64,000 nt of DNA, from NCBI RefSeq assembly GCF_014696315.1, contig NZ_JACJPX010000005.1:161158-225157 (forward strand), in the 5' to 3' direction. The notes under the pieces are model-generated. The model was given only the letters and a program-made list of their open reading frames with translations, did not search any database and was not told the DNA's origin. The DNA comes from Calothrix membranacea FACHB-236. Lineage in GTDB: Bacteria > Cyanobacteriota > Cyanobacteriia > Cyanobacteriales > Nostocaceae. Shown in pieces: positions 17,453 to 28,659 of this stretch (position 1 is the stretch's first letter; each line of letters opens with the position of its first letter). Position numbers and translations under genes: made by a program.

Positions 17453-20400
17453 TTATTTGCTGTTGGTAATGTCATCACAAAGCAGGCGATCGCGCGGATC
17501 AACATTATGGTTGTGCTGGAGATAATCATCAACCCAGCTGCAACCACTATGCAGGAGGTCATTAAGATTTAAATTCCACAAAATGATTGTGCTGTCGTCA
17601 CTAGCAGAAGCCAATGTTTGACCATCAGGGCTAAAGCTGACACTTAATACAGCACTCTGATGCCCAGTGAGGGTTTTAATCAGTTTACCCTCACGGCTCC
17701 AGAGTTTGACTGTCTTGTCCCAACTGGCTGCAGCGAGCAATTCACCATTGGGACTGAAGGTAACAGCATTAACGCTATCGCTATAACCTTTTAACAAGGT
17801 TTTCAACAATTTCCCATCCCGCCGCCATAACTTTACGGTGTTATCCCAACTAGCAGAAGCTAGTAACTGGTCAGTAGGACTAAAGCTGACACCTAAAACC
17901 CAGCTATCTTGAGGCGAAAAAGTTTTCAACAAAGTCCCATCCCTGCGCCAGAGTTTGATGGTTTTGTCGTCACTCGCAGTCGCTAATAGCTGACCGTCCG
18001 GGCTGAAATTGACACTATTCACCCAACCGTTATGTCCTACCAACGTTGTCAGCAAGCGGCCATCACGATGCCAAAGTTTCACTGTCTTATCTTTACTCGC
18101 TGAAGCTAACAACTGTCCGTCTGGACTAAAACTGACGCTCATGACACTATCAGTATGCCCCTGCAGTGTCTTGATAAAAGTTCCATCACGCCGCCAAAGT
18201 TTGACAGTTTTGTCATAGCTGGCTGAAGCTAGTATTTCACCTAAAGGATCAAAACTCACACTGGGAACCTTATCTGTATGACCCCGCAGAGTTTTGTAAA
18301 GTTGTGTTTGCACCTCACCATTTTTAGTTTCACGTTGCCACAGTTTGACTGTGTAATCTTTGCTGCCAGAAGCTAACATCTGACCATCCGGACTCCAAGC
18401 CACGCTTAAAACTCTACCCGTATGACCTTTGAGGATGGGTATTGTTGAGGCATCTAAACGCCATAATTTGACGCTTTTATCATAACTAGCTGATGCTAGC
18501 AGTTTCTGATCTGGGCTGAAAGCCACACTAGCAACAGCATCGCTATGTCCTTTAAAAGTATTTAGTAAAGCGCCTGTAGTACTCCAGAGATTGATGGTGT
18601 TATCGTCACTTCCAGAAGCAAATTTTTGACTATCAGAACTAAAATTCAGGCTCCAAATAACACCATTATGCTGCTGTAAGGTTTTAATGCGGCGAAAATC
18701 AAAGCTATTTTTACTACTACTTCGCTCTCTGCGCCAGAGTTGTATAGTTTGATCTCTACCACCAGATACTAGCAGTTGACCATTGGGGCTGAAAGCTACG
18801 GCAGTTACACCCTTACGATGCCCCTGTAAAGTGGTTACTAAACTACCATCTTGCCGCCAAATTTTTACGGTTTTGTCTTCACTAGCTGAGGCAATAAATT
18901 TTCCATCTGGGCTGAAGGTTACCCAGTTAACCCATCCTTGATGTCCCCTAAGGATTTTGACTAAAGTACCGTCTTTGCGCCAGAGTTTAATGGTTTCATC
19001 CTTACTACCAGTGGCTAAAAGCTCACTATTAGGGCTGAAACTGACGCTATAAACCCAATCTCCATGCCCTTGCAGAGTTTTGTATGGTTGTGGGTCAAAT
19101 AAGCCTGTAATCGCATTTCTCTGCCAGATTTGCACGGTTTTATCGAGACTGGCAGAAGCTAAGGTCTGACCATCAGGACTAAAACTGACGCTAGTAACCG
19201 CATCACTATGACCCTTAAGAGTTTGGACTAAAGTGCCGTCATATCGCCATATTTTTACAGTTTGATCCCGACTACCTGAAGCCAAAAATTGACCATCAGG
19301 ACTGAAAGCAAGACCCCAAACAATATCTTTGTGACTCTCTAAGCGATTTTTCTCTTTAATCCCATAAACTGCTTGTTGTAAGGCTGTTACAACTCGCATC
19401 TTTGTGTCTGCTTGAATACCATCATCTGCTTGTTTGAGCCTTTTCCAAGCCCGCAAACTTTCTAATAGGGCATCAAACTCTTTATTAGAAGCAAATAGTG
19501 CTTCACTTGAAGCTGCGATCGCGCTGATTTTGAAATTTGTTTCGCTGCGTTCAGCTCTTAATGCTTGACGCTCGGCTGCTCTTTTTTGTAAATCTGCCTG
19601 CCACCATAATACGGCTATTGTCCCTGCCATTGCTGCCAAGGCCACCCCAGCTAGACGTGCTTCTCGCAGTCGCCGTTGTAAAACTAAATTCAATTGCTCT
19701 TGAGAGAGTTTTTGCGCTACTTCAGCTCGATTTTTTTCTGATCTGACTTTTTCTAACTCGGCAACCATTCCATAATCATTTTTTTGGCGAATTGGTTCAA
19801 CTAAATAATCATGAACCAACTGGTAGCGATCGCCTAATTCTTCTGGCTCTCGTAATACTAATCCTGACCCCACTAAAATTTCTAAAATAAATTCCCAAGC
19901 TGAATCAAAATTAGATATTGCGTTTTGATTATTCTCTAGAACAGCTGCTAAATCCGCTTTAGTTTTTAATGGTCTTGTACCTTTTTCATCTGTTAATTCA
20001 AATAATAATTTCCAACTCCGTGCTTCGTTTTCCTGCCCACAATCTTTGATCACTTCCTCAAGCCATCGCTCAACTAGTTTTTCTGAGCCACCGCACAGAT
20101 TATATTGTGCAAGAGTAGTAATATTTTCTGCTTGCAGTTGAGCGCCGACGATTTGTAGTTCAATAGGATGTACTTCGTTGTTGTCTCCTGCTAAATCTTT
20201 AACTAACTGATGAATTAATTCATCAGTAATTTCATAATGTGAACGTTGAGTCAGACTTTTAATAATGTTAATTGCATCATCACTGTCAAAGTTACCCAAG
20301 TAATAGCGGATGTCTTTATCTAATATATTTTTATTAATTATACCTAAATCATAAAGACCATGACTATTTTCTTTGCTCAACCGCTCAAATTCTAATAAAT

Positions 20401-22483
20401 AATGTAAATAATCTTCACGAATTGCCAAAATAATTTTGACATAGCCAATATTTAAACACTCACTAAAAAATTTATAAAATTGGATTTTTTTCTCAGGAGA
20501 GGTGCTGATAAAGAAGAATTCTTCAAACTGATCAAAAATAATGACTATCGTATGATTACGTTCAGAAACTAAACGTAGTTTTTCAATAAGTATAGTTGGT
20601 GTAATTTCTCCAACAGTAGAAATTTCTGTCTGTGCTAGTACTTGATTAACATTGCGTCCTAATGCTGTCACCCAATCTGTATACACAGATAAAACTATAG
20701 GTAAAGCAATACGCTCACCAATAGCTTTTCCTTTTAAAGCTGGTACTAAACCTGCTTTGAGAATAGAGCTTTTACCTACTCCTGATGGGCCATGAATGAC
20801 TGTAAGTTTGTAATCAGCACGGGTGATTCTTTCAATCAAACGATTAACATCTTGTTGTCTTCCAGAAGCAGCTATTTCTTGGGCGACTTCCTCAGGAATA
20901 AATGGTATTTTTTGCGACTCTAATACTGGGTTAATTCTGTAGCGTTGTGGCTGTAATTGGCTAGCACCAATGAAGGCGCGAAAGCGATACTGATGTTCGA
21001 TTTGAATTTTTTCTTGCTTGAGAATAAAGGCTTCTGTATAATCATGACGCTCATCAAAGTAGAGCGATCGCAACTCTTCTAAAATTTCTAAATACAGCAA
21101 TGGCTCATACTGTAGCTCACAAACTACTCTTGCCCATTCCAGGTTATTGATAGCTTCTTGCCACTCACCCAAATGTCGCTGTGTACGTGCTAACAATAAT
21201 AGATACCAACTTTCTTGCCTGCGTGACACTTCTGTCGCTAGTTCAGCAATAGAAAGTGCTGTATTGGCTAATTCATGGGCTAATACCCAGTTCGATTCTG
21301 AAGCCGCCACATCTGCGAGAAAGGCGTAATCTTGGGCTAGTTGTGCGGGATTGCCATAATTTTCATGCAGCTGCAACGATTTCTTAGCTAATTGCTCTAA
21401 TTCTTCCCAATTTTGTAAGCGTTGCAGCATTTCGCAAGTCGGTAGAATGAATTTGGCAACTAAGTCCGGTCTTTGTGCCTCTTCCAATATCTCCAAGCAT
21501 TTGGTAAACCACAAAAGAGCATCCTGCCAGTACTTACTATCAGCACCTTGGTATAAGTCTGCCATGCGCCGATAACACAACCCAATGTGGAATGTTACTA
21601 CTGCTTGTCTCAGAAGTGGTGGAGATGGCAGCATTGGCGGATAGGGAGAATATAGTTCTACATTCTCTTCTAAATTAATTAATCCACTCTCGCCTGAACC
21701 AACTTGTTGCCAAAGTTCTAAGCTTTTTTGATAATGAGTTAAAGCATCATCAATTTGATCGTTAGCATATTCATCACGTCCCAAGACAAATTCTAAACTT
21801 GCTTCTAATTCAGGATCTAATTTCACCCCATATAAACGCAACAAATCATTACGGGCGGATTCAATTTCCCGCCGATTTCTTGACTTAGGAGCTAAATCAA
21901 GAGCATCATTTGATAAAAATTTGTCAGCACCTGCTTCTAAAACTTTAGCGAATAGAGATTCTGTTTCCTGACGGATTAGCGCAATTAAATATTCTTGCGC
22001 TAGTTCAAATTTGATGGTAGTTGCTGCCCAACTTTTAAAATCTGGCGCTAATCTTGAAAGCATAGAAGCTACTTCATCTTGTAGCCAAAAGATTAATGGG
22101 AAGGGAAAAGTAGCTGAATAAATATCTCGTGCTTGGTTGAGACCAGCCAAAAAATTATCGAGAGCAAGAATTGACTCTAGTCCAAAAACCATCACAGCCG
22201 ATGGCAAGGTATCTTTTACAACTACAGAATGATCTAAAAATAGTTCTGTAATTATTTGAGTATGTAAAGCATTGGTTGATGGCTGAAGAAATATCTCTCT
22301 AATATTGATTTCTTTAGTTAGCAAGCGGAGATTACCCAACATTTGCTCCCGTAATTGCCCATAATTACAGCGGACTAAAATTAGAGCAAAGTGACCTTTA
22401 GAGAGATTTATTGCCCGAATCATCCTTTGCAGAGCATGTTGATTGTCATTAACTATAGCTGCTGTGAATTGCCACTTTGTCAT
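17453..22483 (-). CDS. STAND-type NTPase with TPR region, membrane helix and 14 WD40 repeats, 1676 aa
   Basis: Large multidomain signalling-type protein. Residues 1 to about 220 form an unrecognised alpha/beta domain without a Walker A. Residues about 230-500 are helical TPR-like repeats. An NTPase domain has Walker A HGPSGVGKSS (about 562) and Walker B TIVIIFDQFEEF (about 645). A hydrophobic helix (VALAAMAGTIAVLWW, about 945-960) is flanked by coiled-coil-like sequence. Residues about 1045-1640 are 14 WD40 repeats (GHxxxVxSVxFSPDGQxLAS...KTVKLW), enough for two seven-bladed propellers. Such proteins act as sensor switches; some relatives are anti-phage. It lies 147 bp after a P-loop ATPase gene on the same strand and is probably cotranscribed with it. 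The ligand is unknown. Confidence 0.9.
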   Translation of the reverse strand: MTKWQFTAAIVNDNQHALQRMIRAINLSKGHFALILVRCNYGQLREQMLGNLRLLTKEINIREIFLQPSTNALHTQIITELFLDHSVVVKDTLPSAVMVFGLESILALDNFLAGLNQARDIYSATFPFPLIFWLQDEVASMLSRLAPDFKSWAATTIKFELAQEYLIALIRQETESLFAKVLEAGADKFLSNDALDLAPKSRNRREIESARNDLLRLYGVKLDPELEASLEFVLGRDEYANDQIDDALTHYQKSLELWQQVGSGESGLINLEENVELYSPYPPMLPSPPLLRQAVVTFHIGLCYRRMADLYQGADSKYWQDALLWFTKCLEILEEAQRPDLVAKFILPTCEMLQRLQNWEELEQLAKKSLQLHENYGNPAQLAQDYAFLADVAASESNWVLAHELANTALSIAELATEVSRRQESWYLLLLARTQRHLGEWQEAINNLEWARVVCELQYEPLLYLEILEELRSLYFDERHDYTEAFILKQEKIQIEHQYRFRAFIGASQLQPQRYRINPVLESQKIPFIPEEVAQEIAASGRQQDVNRLIERITRADYKLTVIHGPSGVGKSSILKAGLVPALKGKAIGERIALPIVLSVYTDWVTALGRNVNQVLAQTEISTVGEITPTILIEKLRLVSERNHTIVIIFDQFEEFFFISTSPEKKIQFYKFFSECLNIGYVKIILAIREDYLHYLLEFERLSKENSHGLYDLGIINKNILDKDIRYYLGNFDSDDAINIIKSLTQRSHYEITDELIHQLVKDLAGDNNEVHPIELQIVGAQLQAENITTLAQYNLCGGSEKLVERWLEEVIKDCGQENEARSWKLLFELTDEKGTRPLKTKADLAAVLENNQNAISNFDSAWEFILEILVGSGLVLREPEELGDRYQLVHDYLVEPIRQKNDYGMVAELEKVRSEKNRAEVAQKLSQEQLNLVLQRRLREARLAGVALAAMAGTIAVLWWQADLQKRAAERQALRAERSETNFKISAIAASSEALFASNKEFDALLESLRAWKRLKQADDGIQADTKMRVVTALQQAVYGIKEKNRLESHKDIVWGLAFSPDGQFLASGSRDQTVKIWRYDGTLVQTLKGHSDAVTSVSFSPDGQTLASASLDKTVQIWQRNAITGLFDPQPYKTLQGHGDWVYSVSFSPNSELLATGSKDETIKLWRKDGTLVKILRGHQGWVNWVTFSPDGKFIASASEDKTVKIWRQDGSLVTTLQGHRKGVTAVAFSPNGQLLVSGGRDQTIQLWRRERSSSKNSFDFRRIKTLQQHNGVIWSLNFSSDSQKFASGSDDNTINLWSTTGALLNTFKGHSDAVASVAFSPDQKLLASASYDKSVKLWRLDASTIPILKGHTGRVLSVAWSPDGQMLASGSKDYTVKLWQRETKNGEVQTQLYKTLRGHTDKVPSVSFDPLGEILASASYDKTVKLWRRDGTFIKTLQGHTDSVMSVSFSPDGQLLASASKDKTVKLWHRDGRLLTTLVGHNGWVNSVNFSPDGQLLATASDDKTIKLWRRDGTLLKTFSPQDSWVLGVSFSPTDQLLASASWDNTVKLWRRDGKLLKTLLKGYSDSVNAVTFSPNGELLAAASWDKTVKLWSREGKLIKTLTGHQSAVLSVSFSPDGQTLASASDDSTIILWNLNLNDLLHSGCSWVDDYLQHNHNVDPRDRLLCDDITNSK

Positions 22484-22630
22484 ATATAAAAAACGGGCTA
22501 TAGAGGAAGAATAATAAATTACACATCAAGCAGCAGCAAGAATAATTTTTGATACTGATTTTTGCATTGTGAAAAATTGGTTTGAGGTTTTAGTTCCATA
22601 GCCAATTTTTCTAGATAACTTGGAAATCAC

Positions 22631-23962
22631 TCACTTATTTTGCTGCCAGATAAGGACTTTTTCTGTTTCTGCTAATGCTGGACTAATTCCAAACCACCGA
22701 CCTTGGGGATCGCGGTATTCAAACAGATACATACTTCGTAGTAAGCTTTGATAGTCAGATTCACCTTTGACGCTTTGCTGTTGCACTACTTCAAACAGTA
22801 ATTTCCATTGATGTTCATCAATCGCTAATAACAGGTCGTCCCGGTAATCTTTAATGACAGCTTCTAAACATTCTCTGGAAAAGGGTGGATCTTGGCGTTG
22901 CAAGCAACTATAAAGTAGTCCCAATAAATTACGGATGTGACCACCACTAACACGGCAAATTCGATCTAATGTCTCAGGGTGATCGAATAAATCTGTGATT
23001 AATAAAGGTCTTTCATCCCACTTAACTTCTGGGAAAGCTCGTGCTAGTACTAACTGGCGCAATAGTGACATTCCTGGTTCAAAGTCGCTACCATCCCTTT
23101 TCCGCACTAAAACCATCGGTAATACTTTAGGTGCAATTCCTCCTCCTAAGCGATTTTTTAGAGTTTCATACTCATTAGAAAAAATTAAGGCTAGGGGAAT
23201 GGTGTAGACTAAGTGGCATTTCAGCCGACGTAACTGCTCACCTCTGTCAATGAAAAGATATTCTGGTTGGGTACGTCCAGAAGCAACTGGACGCATATCA
23301 ACTCGATCTAAGTTATCTACGATCACTACTAATCCTTTTTGACCGCGTTGCTTAAGCTGTTCAACAGCTTTGTCTAGTATCTCCTCGTTAATTGCTTGCA
23401 AAATACTGTTGGTACGTGGCTCCAGGTATTGCCTTAATTGATTACGTGTCTGGGCACTATCTTTGGTTTTAGCAGTAATTTTGGCAATACCCAAGGATAA
23501 TTCTGCTTGTCCTGATAACTCTATAGGGGTCTGCAAAAAATCCCCTATTTCTTTAAACAAATTACTAAAGTAACCTGGTTTAAATTTAATTCCAATTCCT
23601 TCCAAACTAACACTGACTTGACGGGCTACACTCAGCAAAATATCGCTAACATCTATATCCGCCATATCTAAGTCTTGGCTGGACTCAAAATAAACCACAT
23701 GAAATCCTGCTGCGTTTAGCTCTGCTTTCAGGCGTTGTAACTCTGTGGATTTACCACAACCAATATGACCTGTAAATAACTGACAAGTTGGCTCATCTGG
23801 AGAAATTCGAGTAATAGTACGTTGTAGTTCTTCAACAATTTTGCAACCACGTACATCAGAGAAATCTATATAGTACTGCTTATCCAGTACTTCACTCATA
23901 TTTAATGTGTAGCTTGGGTTACACGCTTTATAAAAACGTGACAAATTTAATGTTGTTCTCAT
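22631..23962 (-). CDS. P-loop ATPase (AAA/KAP-like), 443 aa
   Basis: Walker A TGHIGCGKSTELQRL is at about residues 64-78 and Walker B KGLVVIVDNLDRVD at about 205-218. The middle contains a sensor-like stretch, HLVYTIPLALIFSNEYETLK. The C-terminus looks like a helical lid plus winged helix. The sequence is soluble. It is first in a two-gene minus-strand unit with the STAND/WD40 gene, suggesting a functional pair. The likely role is an ATP-driven regulator or defence component; the specific function is not known. The start may be either Met1 or Met22 (MSEVLDKQYY), which begins the more conserved-looking part. Confidence 0.8.
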   Translation of the reverse strand: MRTTLNLSRFYKACNPSYTLNMSEVLDKQYYIDFSDVRGCKIVEELQRTITRISPDEPTCQLFTGHIGCGKSTELQRLKAELNAAGFHVVYFESSQDLDMADIDVSDILLSVARQVSVSLEGIGIKFKPGYFSNLFKEIGDFLQTPIELSGQAELSLGIAKITAKTKDSAQTRNQLRQYLEPRTNSILQAINEEILDKAVEQLKQRGQKGLVVIVDNLDRVDMRPVASGRTQPEYLFIDRGEQLRRLKCHLVYTIPLALIFSNEYETLKNRLGGGIAPKVLPMVLVRKRDGSDFEPGMSLLRQLVLARAFPEVKWDERPLLITDLFDHPETLDRICRVSGGHIRNLLGLLYSCLQRQDPPFSRECLEAVIKDYRDDLLLAIDEHQWKLLFEVVQQQSVKGESDYQSLLRSMYLFEYRDPQGRWFGISPALAETEKVLIWQQNK

Positions 23963-24935
23963 GTAGATGCAGATCTAGTTTTATTTGTATCTTTTGCTAT
24001 GCAAAAATCTCTATCAATTTTAAGAGATATCAAATTTAATACAAGTTGGAATTAAACAGTAGACAACCCCAAGAGCGAGAATGCCCCAACCAACTGTCAG
24101 TATAATGGCAGAGATTGAGTTTTTCCTTATACGTTAAGTTTCTCTGTCCTTTTTACAGCTGGTGTTGAACTTTTGACAATCTATAACCTTTCCCGAGGTT
24201 GCCAAATCCTGATGGGCTAGTCACGATGTCAAAAAAAATACTTTTTTAGCTAAATGGAGGGTGTGGTTATGGATGGTACACATATCATTATATTTTGCCT
24301 TTGTCAATAAAAAATGTAATATTTTTTACAGTCAAATTAACATTTTGTAATTATCTGCAAAAAAAACTCAGATGTCTATATGTTTTCAATGGCAGTGATT
24401 ACTATACATTTAGCTACATCTAAAGCGTTTAATCACATAGCACTAAATTAAAGTTTGAGGTGGTTGCTAGGATGTGGCTTTGGCAGAGAAATTGTTTGTG
24501 TGTTTGTTGATTTACCCTAGTAAAAATAAAAGCGCTATTGGCTTTGAACTGTAAGTTAAATAGAGAATTTTGCCATAATGCAGATAAAAGAAAATTGTGA
24601 TTGTTGCTCTTGGATGTAAAACGTATAAATACTGAGAAGATACTAGAGCTAATATACATATAACATTATATATTTCAATCTCTCTGATGTAGCTTTTTTT
24701 GCAGATAATGGCTGTCACCCTACAGTAAAAAAGTGACATTCGGTCTAGAATAGACAGCGCTAACTGCTAAATGAAGAGATATCACCCCACAATCATCCTG
24801 TGGTTGCTGTAAAGTGTTACTAAAAAGTGAAAAAATTTTGGAAAAAAGGGGCTAGTAAATGCCACCAAAGTTTACTGAAATTAATTAATGAGCTGACTAC
24901 CAAAGAATTTGGACTGAAACCAGCAAGGGGTTTTA
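23963..24935. other. Intergenic region upstream of ftsQ
   Basis: About 970 bp, divergent between the ATPase gene and ftsQ, and AT-rich. Short open frames on the minus strand here have poor composition and no ribosome binding site. It should contain both promoters; no motif stands out. Confidence 0.55.
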
Positions 24936-25781
24936 ATGGCTGACCTAGTATCACTTTCCCGTGCAGATTTAGCCCAGCGCCGTAAAAGATTAAGGCGCAA
25001 GCAGCAAATGAAAATTATTCAGGCAATTTGGCGAACTTTCGCCATTAGCAGTTTGGCAGGTTGTTTGCTGTGGGTGGCAACCCAACCTATTTGGGTGCTA
25101 AATGCACCCAACCAAATTGTCGTGAAATCAGGTAATGAATTACTCCCAGAAGAAACAGTTAAGTCTCTGTTGGTATTATCTTATCCCCAATCTTTATGGC
25201 GAATTCAACCGTCAGCGATCGCCGAATCTTTAAAGCGACAACCCACTATTGCACAAGCCAGCGTCAGTCGTCGTCTATTCCCACCGGGGTTGATCGTCGA
25301 CATCACTGAACGAGTACCCGTAGCTATAGTACAAACACCCACAGGTGGAAAGTCTGAAGGTGTTAATAAGCAAGCATCTGTTGGCTTAATAGATGCTAAT
25401 GGAGTTTTGATACCTTTAGACAAATACACATCACTTAATCCCACAAGAAAATTACCCAATCTCAAGGTGATTGGGTTACCTGAACAATATCTTCCTTATT
25501 GGACTCAACTTTATCTATCTGTGAACCAAAGTTTGGTGAAAATCCAAGAAATTAATTGTCAAGATCCAACAAATCTAATTTTAAAAACAGAGCTAGGCAA
25601 TGTGTACCTCGGCCCACCAAGTCCTCAGCTATCTGAACAGATTAAGATCCTTGCTCAAATGCGCCATTTATCTAGCAAGTTAAATTCAAGTCAAATAGAA
25701 TACATTGATCTCCAAAACCCTGAAGCTCCATTAGTACAGTTGAACCAAAAAAAACAGAAAATTAATGTTCGTAATCCCTAG
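24936..25781 (+). CDS. ftsQ: Cell division protein FtsQ/DivIB
   Basis: Divisome protein that links early and late division proteins. The N-terminus is basic and cytoplasmic (ALQRRK-type stretch RRKRLRRKQQMK). One membrane helix lies at about 33-52, then a POTRA domain at about 58-130 (IVVKSGNELLPEETVKSLL to RRLFPPGLIVDITERVPVAI), and a beta-rich FtsQ domain. The 281-residue length is typical. It lies 1.17 kb upstream of ftsZ, the cyanobacterial ftsQ-ftsZ order. Confidence 0.92.
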   Translation: MADLVSLSRADLAQRRKRLRRKQQMKIIQAIWRTFAISSLAGCLLWVATQPIWVLNAPNQIVVKSGNELLPEETVKSLLVLSYPQSLWRIQPSAIAESLKRQPTIAQASVSRRLFPPGLIVDITERVPVAIVQTPTGGKSEGVNKQASVGLIDANGVLIPLDKYTSLNPTRKLPNLKVIGLPEQYLPYWTQLYLSVNQSLVKIQEINCQDPTNLILKTELGNVYLGPPSPQLSEQIKILAQMRHLSSKLNSSQIEYIDLQNPEAPLVQLNQKKQKINVRNP

Positions 25782-26949
25782 AAATATTTAGCATGTTTAA
25801 TATATATAAGGCTTTTAGTAAATTAACAAAGTTTTATGATAAAAAATATTTACTATTTTTTTATGTTTCGAGTAATACTCAAAAAATAGGCATAAACTTC
25901 TCATTAAAATGAGAGCATTACTCACAAAGCCTCTTTGAGGAGTAAAATCAATGCAATTGTTACCCTAACATCTTACAATCGGGCACAAGATGTTAGAACG
26001 CTAACAATGACGTTAAATCTGTAAACCACCTTTTGCCTAGTCAATTTTCCCATAAAATCAAATTTCCCAGAGAAAAGCCTGTATTTGTCACTACCCTAAC
26101 TCTTCCAGATTACAAAGCAAATTTAGTACACCTATATATATGGATGGCACCAGTGACGAATTCTATAAGGTAGAATATTTCTCCAACCAATAGTCTGTTA
26201 AAACAGAGCAAATAGCTAATCAATTTGGGTTTTCCATAAATTGGCAAGCAATTTCTTCTCAGCCCCAAACTTCTAAATAAGTAAGTAAAGGGCAAATTTT
26301 GTGTCATAAGGTGCAATCATCCCTAATGGTGAAACCTATTAACTATATTATGGAAAGAGATCGGACGCGTTATGGTGCGTCTTTACAAGTTGTGCTATCT
26401 AAGTGTAATTTTTGGGATACAAGTTTTTATACTGAGAATGTTAGTATAGTTAATTACCAAATTTTACCAATAGAGGCTAAATTTAACAACACTAATAATC
26501 TCTTTTCTCAGTATTTTTCTTTGGAGGAAAATTATAAAATATACAAAATTAACCTTGTAATAGTGGCGATCCAGGAAAAAAAAATCAATACTGTAAGTTG
26601 TAAAATTAATGACCAATCAAAATCATTAGTAGTAATAAGGGAAGAACACAGTAAATGCCAAAGAAAAACCCCAACAAATTGTCAGCAGCAAAGTAGAGGT
26701 CTAAATATCTGGTTGAAGTTATACAGATCATTTTTAAGTAAATATAGGTATACTTCTTTAGAACTAGTTGTGCGATCGGCTGCGTTCTTGGCTGATGCCG
26801 TAGCGAAATTTCGCACTGACAATCCTGTTAGGGTTGGAAGTAGTGAGAACAATAAAGAACACTGTCATGTCTGTAGCAGTGTCAAACTATAGTTGACTCT
26901 TAGGTGAGTAACACCTGAAAAAGTCGTTTATCTACCTTTCACAAATCCA
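25782..26949. other. Long ftsQ-ftsZ intergenic region
   Basis: About 1.17 kb. A 197-codon open frame at 26299-26892 has unconvincing composition (rich in Asn, Lys, Ile, Cys) and I do not accept it as a gene. A 12-bp palindrome GCGAAATTTCGC occurs near 26804-26815. The region probably carries the ftsZ promoters and a long leader. Confidence 0.5.
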
Positions 26950-28245
26950 ATGACACTTGATAATAACCAAGGACTTACCTATAAAAACTCCCAGTCTGTG
27001 GGACAGTCAGGGTTCTCACTGGCTGTGAACTCAACCAATCCTTTTAATCACTCTGGGCTGAACTTCAGTCAAAATAATGACGGTAAGAAGATGACTGTTG
27101 AAAGCAACCGCATCGGCGAGATTGTTCCTGGTAGGGTTGCCAACATCAAAGTGATTGGTGTAGGTGGTGGCGGTGGTAATGCTGTCAACCGCATGATTGA
27201 GTCGGATGTCAGTGGAGTGGAATTTTGGTCAATTAACACTGATGCCCAAGCTTTAACATTGGCTGGTGCTCCTAGTCGGTTGCAAATAGGACAGAAACTG
27301 ACACGAGGTTTAGGTGCAGGTGGTAATCCTGCTATTGGTCAAAAGGCAGCTGAGGAATCAAGGGATGAAATTGCCACAGCTTTAGAAGGTGCTGATCTAG
27401 TATTTATCACCGCTGGTATGGGCGGAGGCACAGGAACAGGTGCGGCACCAATTGTTGCAGAAGTCGCTAAAGAAATGGGCGCTCTCACGGTTGGTGTTGT
27501 AACACGTCCATTTGTCTTTGAGGGTCGCCGTCGTACCAGCCAAGCAGAGCAAGGTATTGAAGGGTTAAAAAGTAGGGTAGACACGTTGATCATTATTCCT
27601 AACAATAAGTTGTTAGAAGTGATCCCAGAACAAACCCCTGTGCAAGAAGCTTTTCGCTATGCCGATGATGTACTGCGTCAAGGGGTACAAGGCATTTCCG
27701 ATATCATCACCATCCCAGGCTTGGTCAATGTTGACTTCGCTGATGTGCGAGCAGTGATGGCAGATGCGGGATCAGCATTGATGGGAATAGGCGTGAGTTC
27801 AGGGAAATCGAGAGCCAGAGAAGCGGCGATCGCAGCTATCTCTTCTCCATTATTAGAATGTTCAATTGAAGGCGCTAGAGGAGTTGTCTTTAACATTACT
27901 GGTGGTAGCGACCTTACCTTACATGAAGTTAATGCGGCCGCAGAAACTATCTATGAAGTGGTTGATCCCAACGCCAATATTATTTTTGGTGCAGTGATTG
28001 ATGATCGCCTCCAAGGTGAAGTGCGAATTACTGTAATTGCAACTGGATTTACTGGTGAGCCACAAGCCGCTCCTCAGCAAAATGCCGCTAACACTAGGGT
28101 GACAACGCCTCCTCCTAGACGACCAGTATCACCACAACCTACGGCGAATCCTACTCCTCCAACCCCAATTGCAGAACCCAAAGACAAACCAATATTAGAT
28201 ATTCCTGATTTTCTCCAAAGGCGACGTAATCCACCCAAAAATTAA
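26950..28245 (+). CDS. ftsZ: Cell division protein FtsZ
   Basis: Tubulin-like GTPase that forms the division ring. The GTP-binding signature [10 protein letters not shown] is at about residues 157-166; the N-terminal [17 protein letters not shown] is intact. The T7 loop that completes the next subunit's active site is visible in [11 protein letters not shown]. There is an N-terminal extension of about 60 residues before the GTPase core, usual for filamentous cyanobacteria, and a Pro-rich linker ending in [10 protein letters not shown], the conserved C-terminal peptide that binds partner proteins. Confidence 0.98.
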   Translation: MTLDNNQGLTYKNSQSVGQSGFSLAVNSTNPFNHSGLNFSQNNDGKKMTVESNRIGEIVPGRVANIKVIGVGGGGGNAVNRMIESDVSGVEFWSINTDAQALTLAGAPSRLQIGQKLTRGLGAGGNPAIGQKAAEESRDEIATALEGADLVFITAGMGGGTGTGAAPIVAEVAKEMGALTVGVVTRPFVFEGRRRTSQAEQGIEGLKSRVDTLIIIPNNKLLEVIPEQTPVQEAFRYADDVLRQGVQGISDIITIPGLVNVDFADVRAVMADAGSALMGIGVSSGKSRAREAAIAAISSPLLECSIEGARGVVFNITGGSDLTLHEVNAAAETIYEVVDPNANIIFGAVIDDRLQGEVRITVIATGFTGEPQAAPQQNAANTRVTTPPPRRPVSPQPTANPTPPTPIAEPKDKPILDIPDFLQRRRNPPKN

Positions 28246-28659
28246 GCGATGCTAAAATTTTGGATTTGAGATGAAATTGGAATTCGCGGGTTTACCTGAT
28301 TCCTGTATACAAACTGCCAAGTATTGAGTTGCCTGAAAGTAGGAATTCAGTAATTCGTTGTGCATCTCTGAAATATAGCCCATTGGTAACTAAAGTCCAT
28401 AAAGCTAGCCACAAAAAATGAGCTTGGGCAGGAGTCTATTGACTCTAATGTCCAGTAATGGCTTGGGAAAAAACCCAGAGATTGAGAGTGTTGGAGAAGC
28501 TCACTTCTTACTTATAGCTTCATCAGCATCTGTCTAAAAAACGGGAAGACTAGTCCAATTACAGCGGTACTTGACTTGTCTAGCTTCACTAGAGTGTCAG
28601 GTAAATTACATAAATGTAAGCTTCCCGTAAAAATAATTGTAAAAAATAGATAACGTAAA
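28246..28659. other. Intergenic region between convergent ftsZ and gshB
   Basis: 414 bp with no gene and no strong terminator hairpin recognised. Confidence 0.55.

Noticed and set aside
24429..24739. Two overlapping minus-strand frames of about 75 codons
   Set aside because: AT-rich chance frames in the ftsQ upstream region.
26299..26892. 197-codon frame between ftsQ and ftsZ
   Set aside because: Asn/Lys/Ile/Cys-rich without recognisable domains, and it covers the likely ftsZ promoter region. Could be revisited with alignment.
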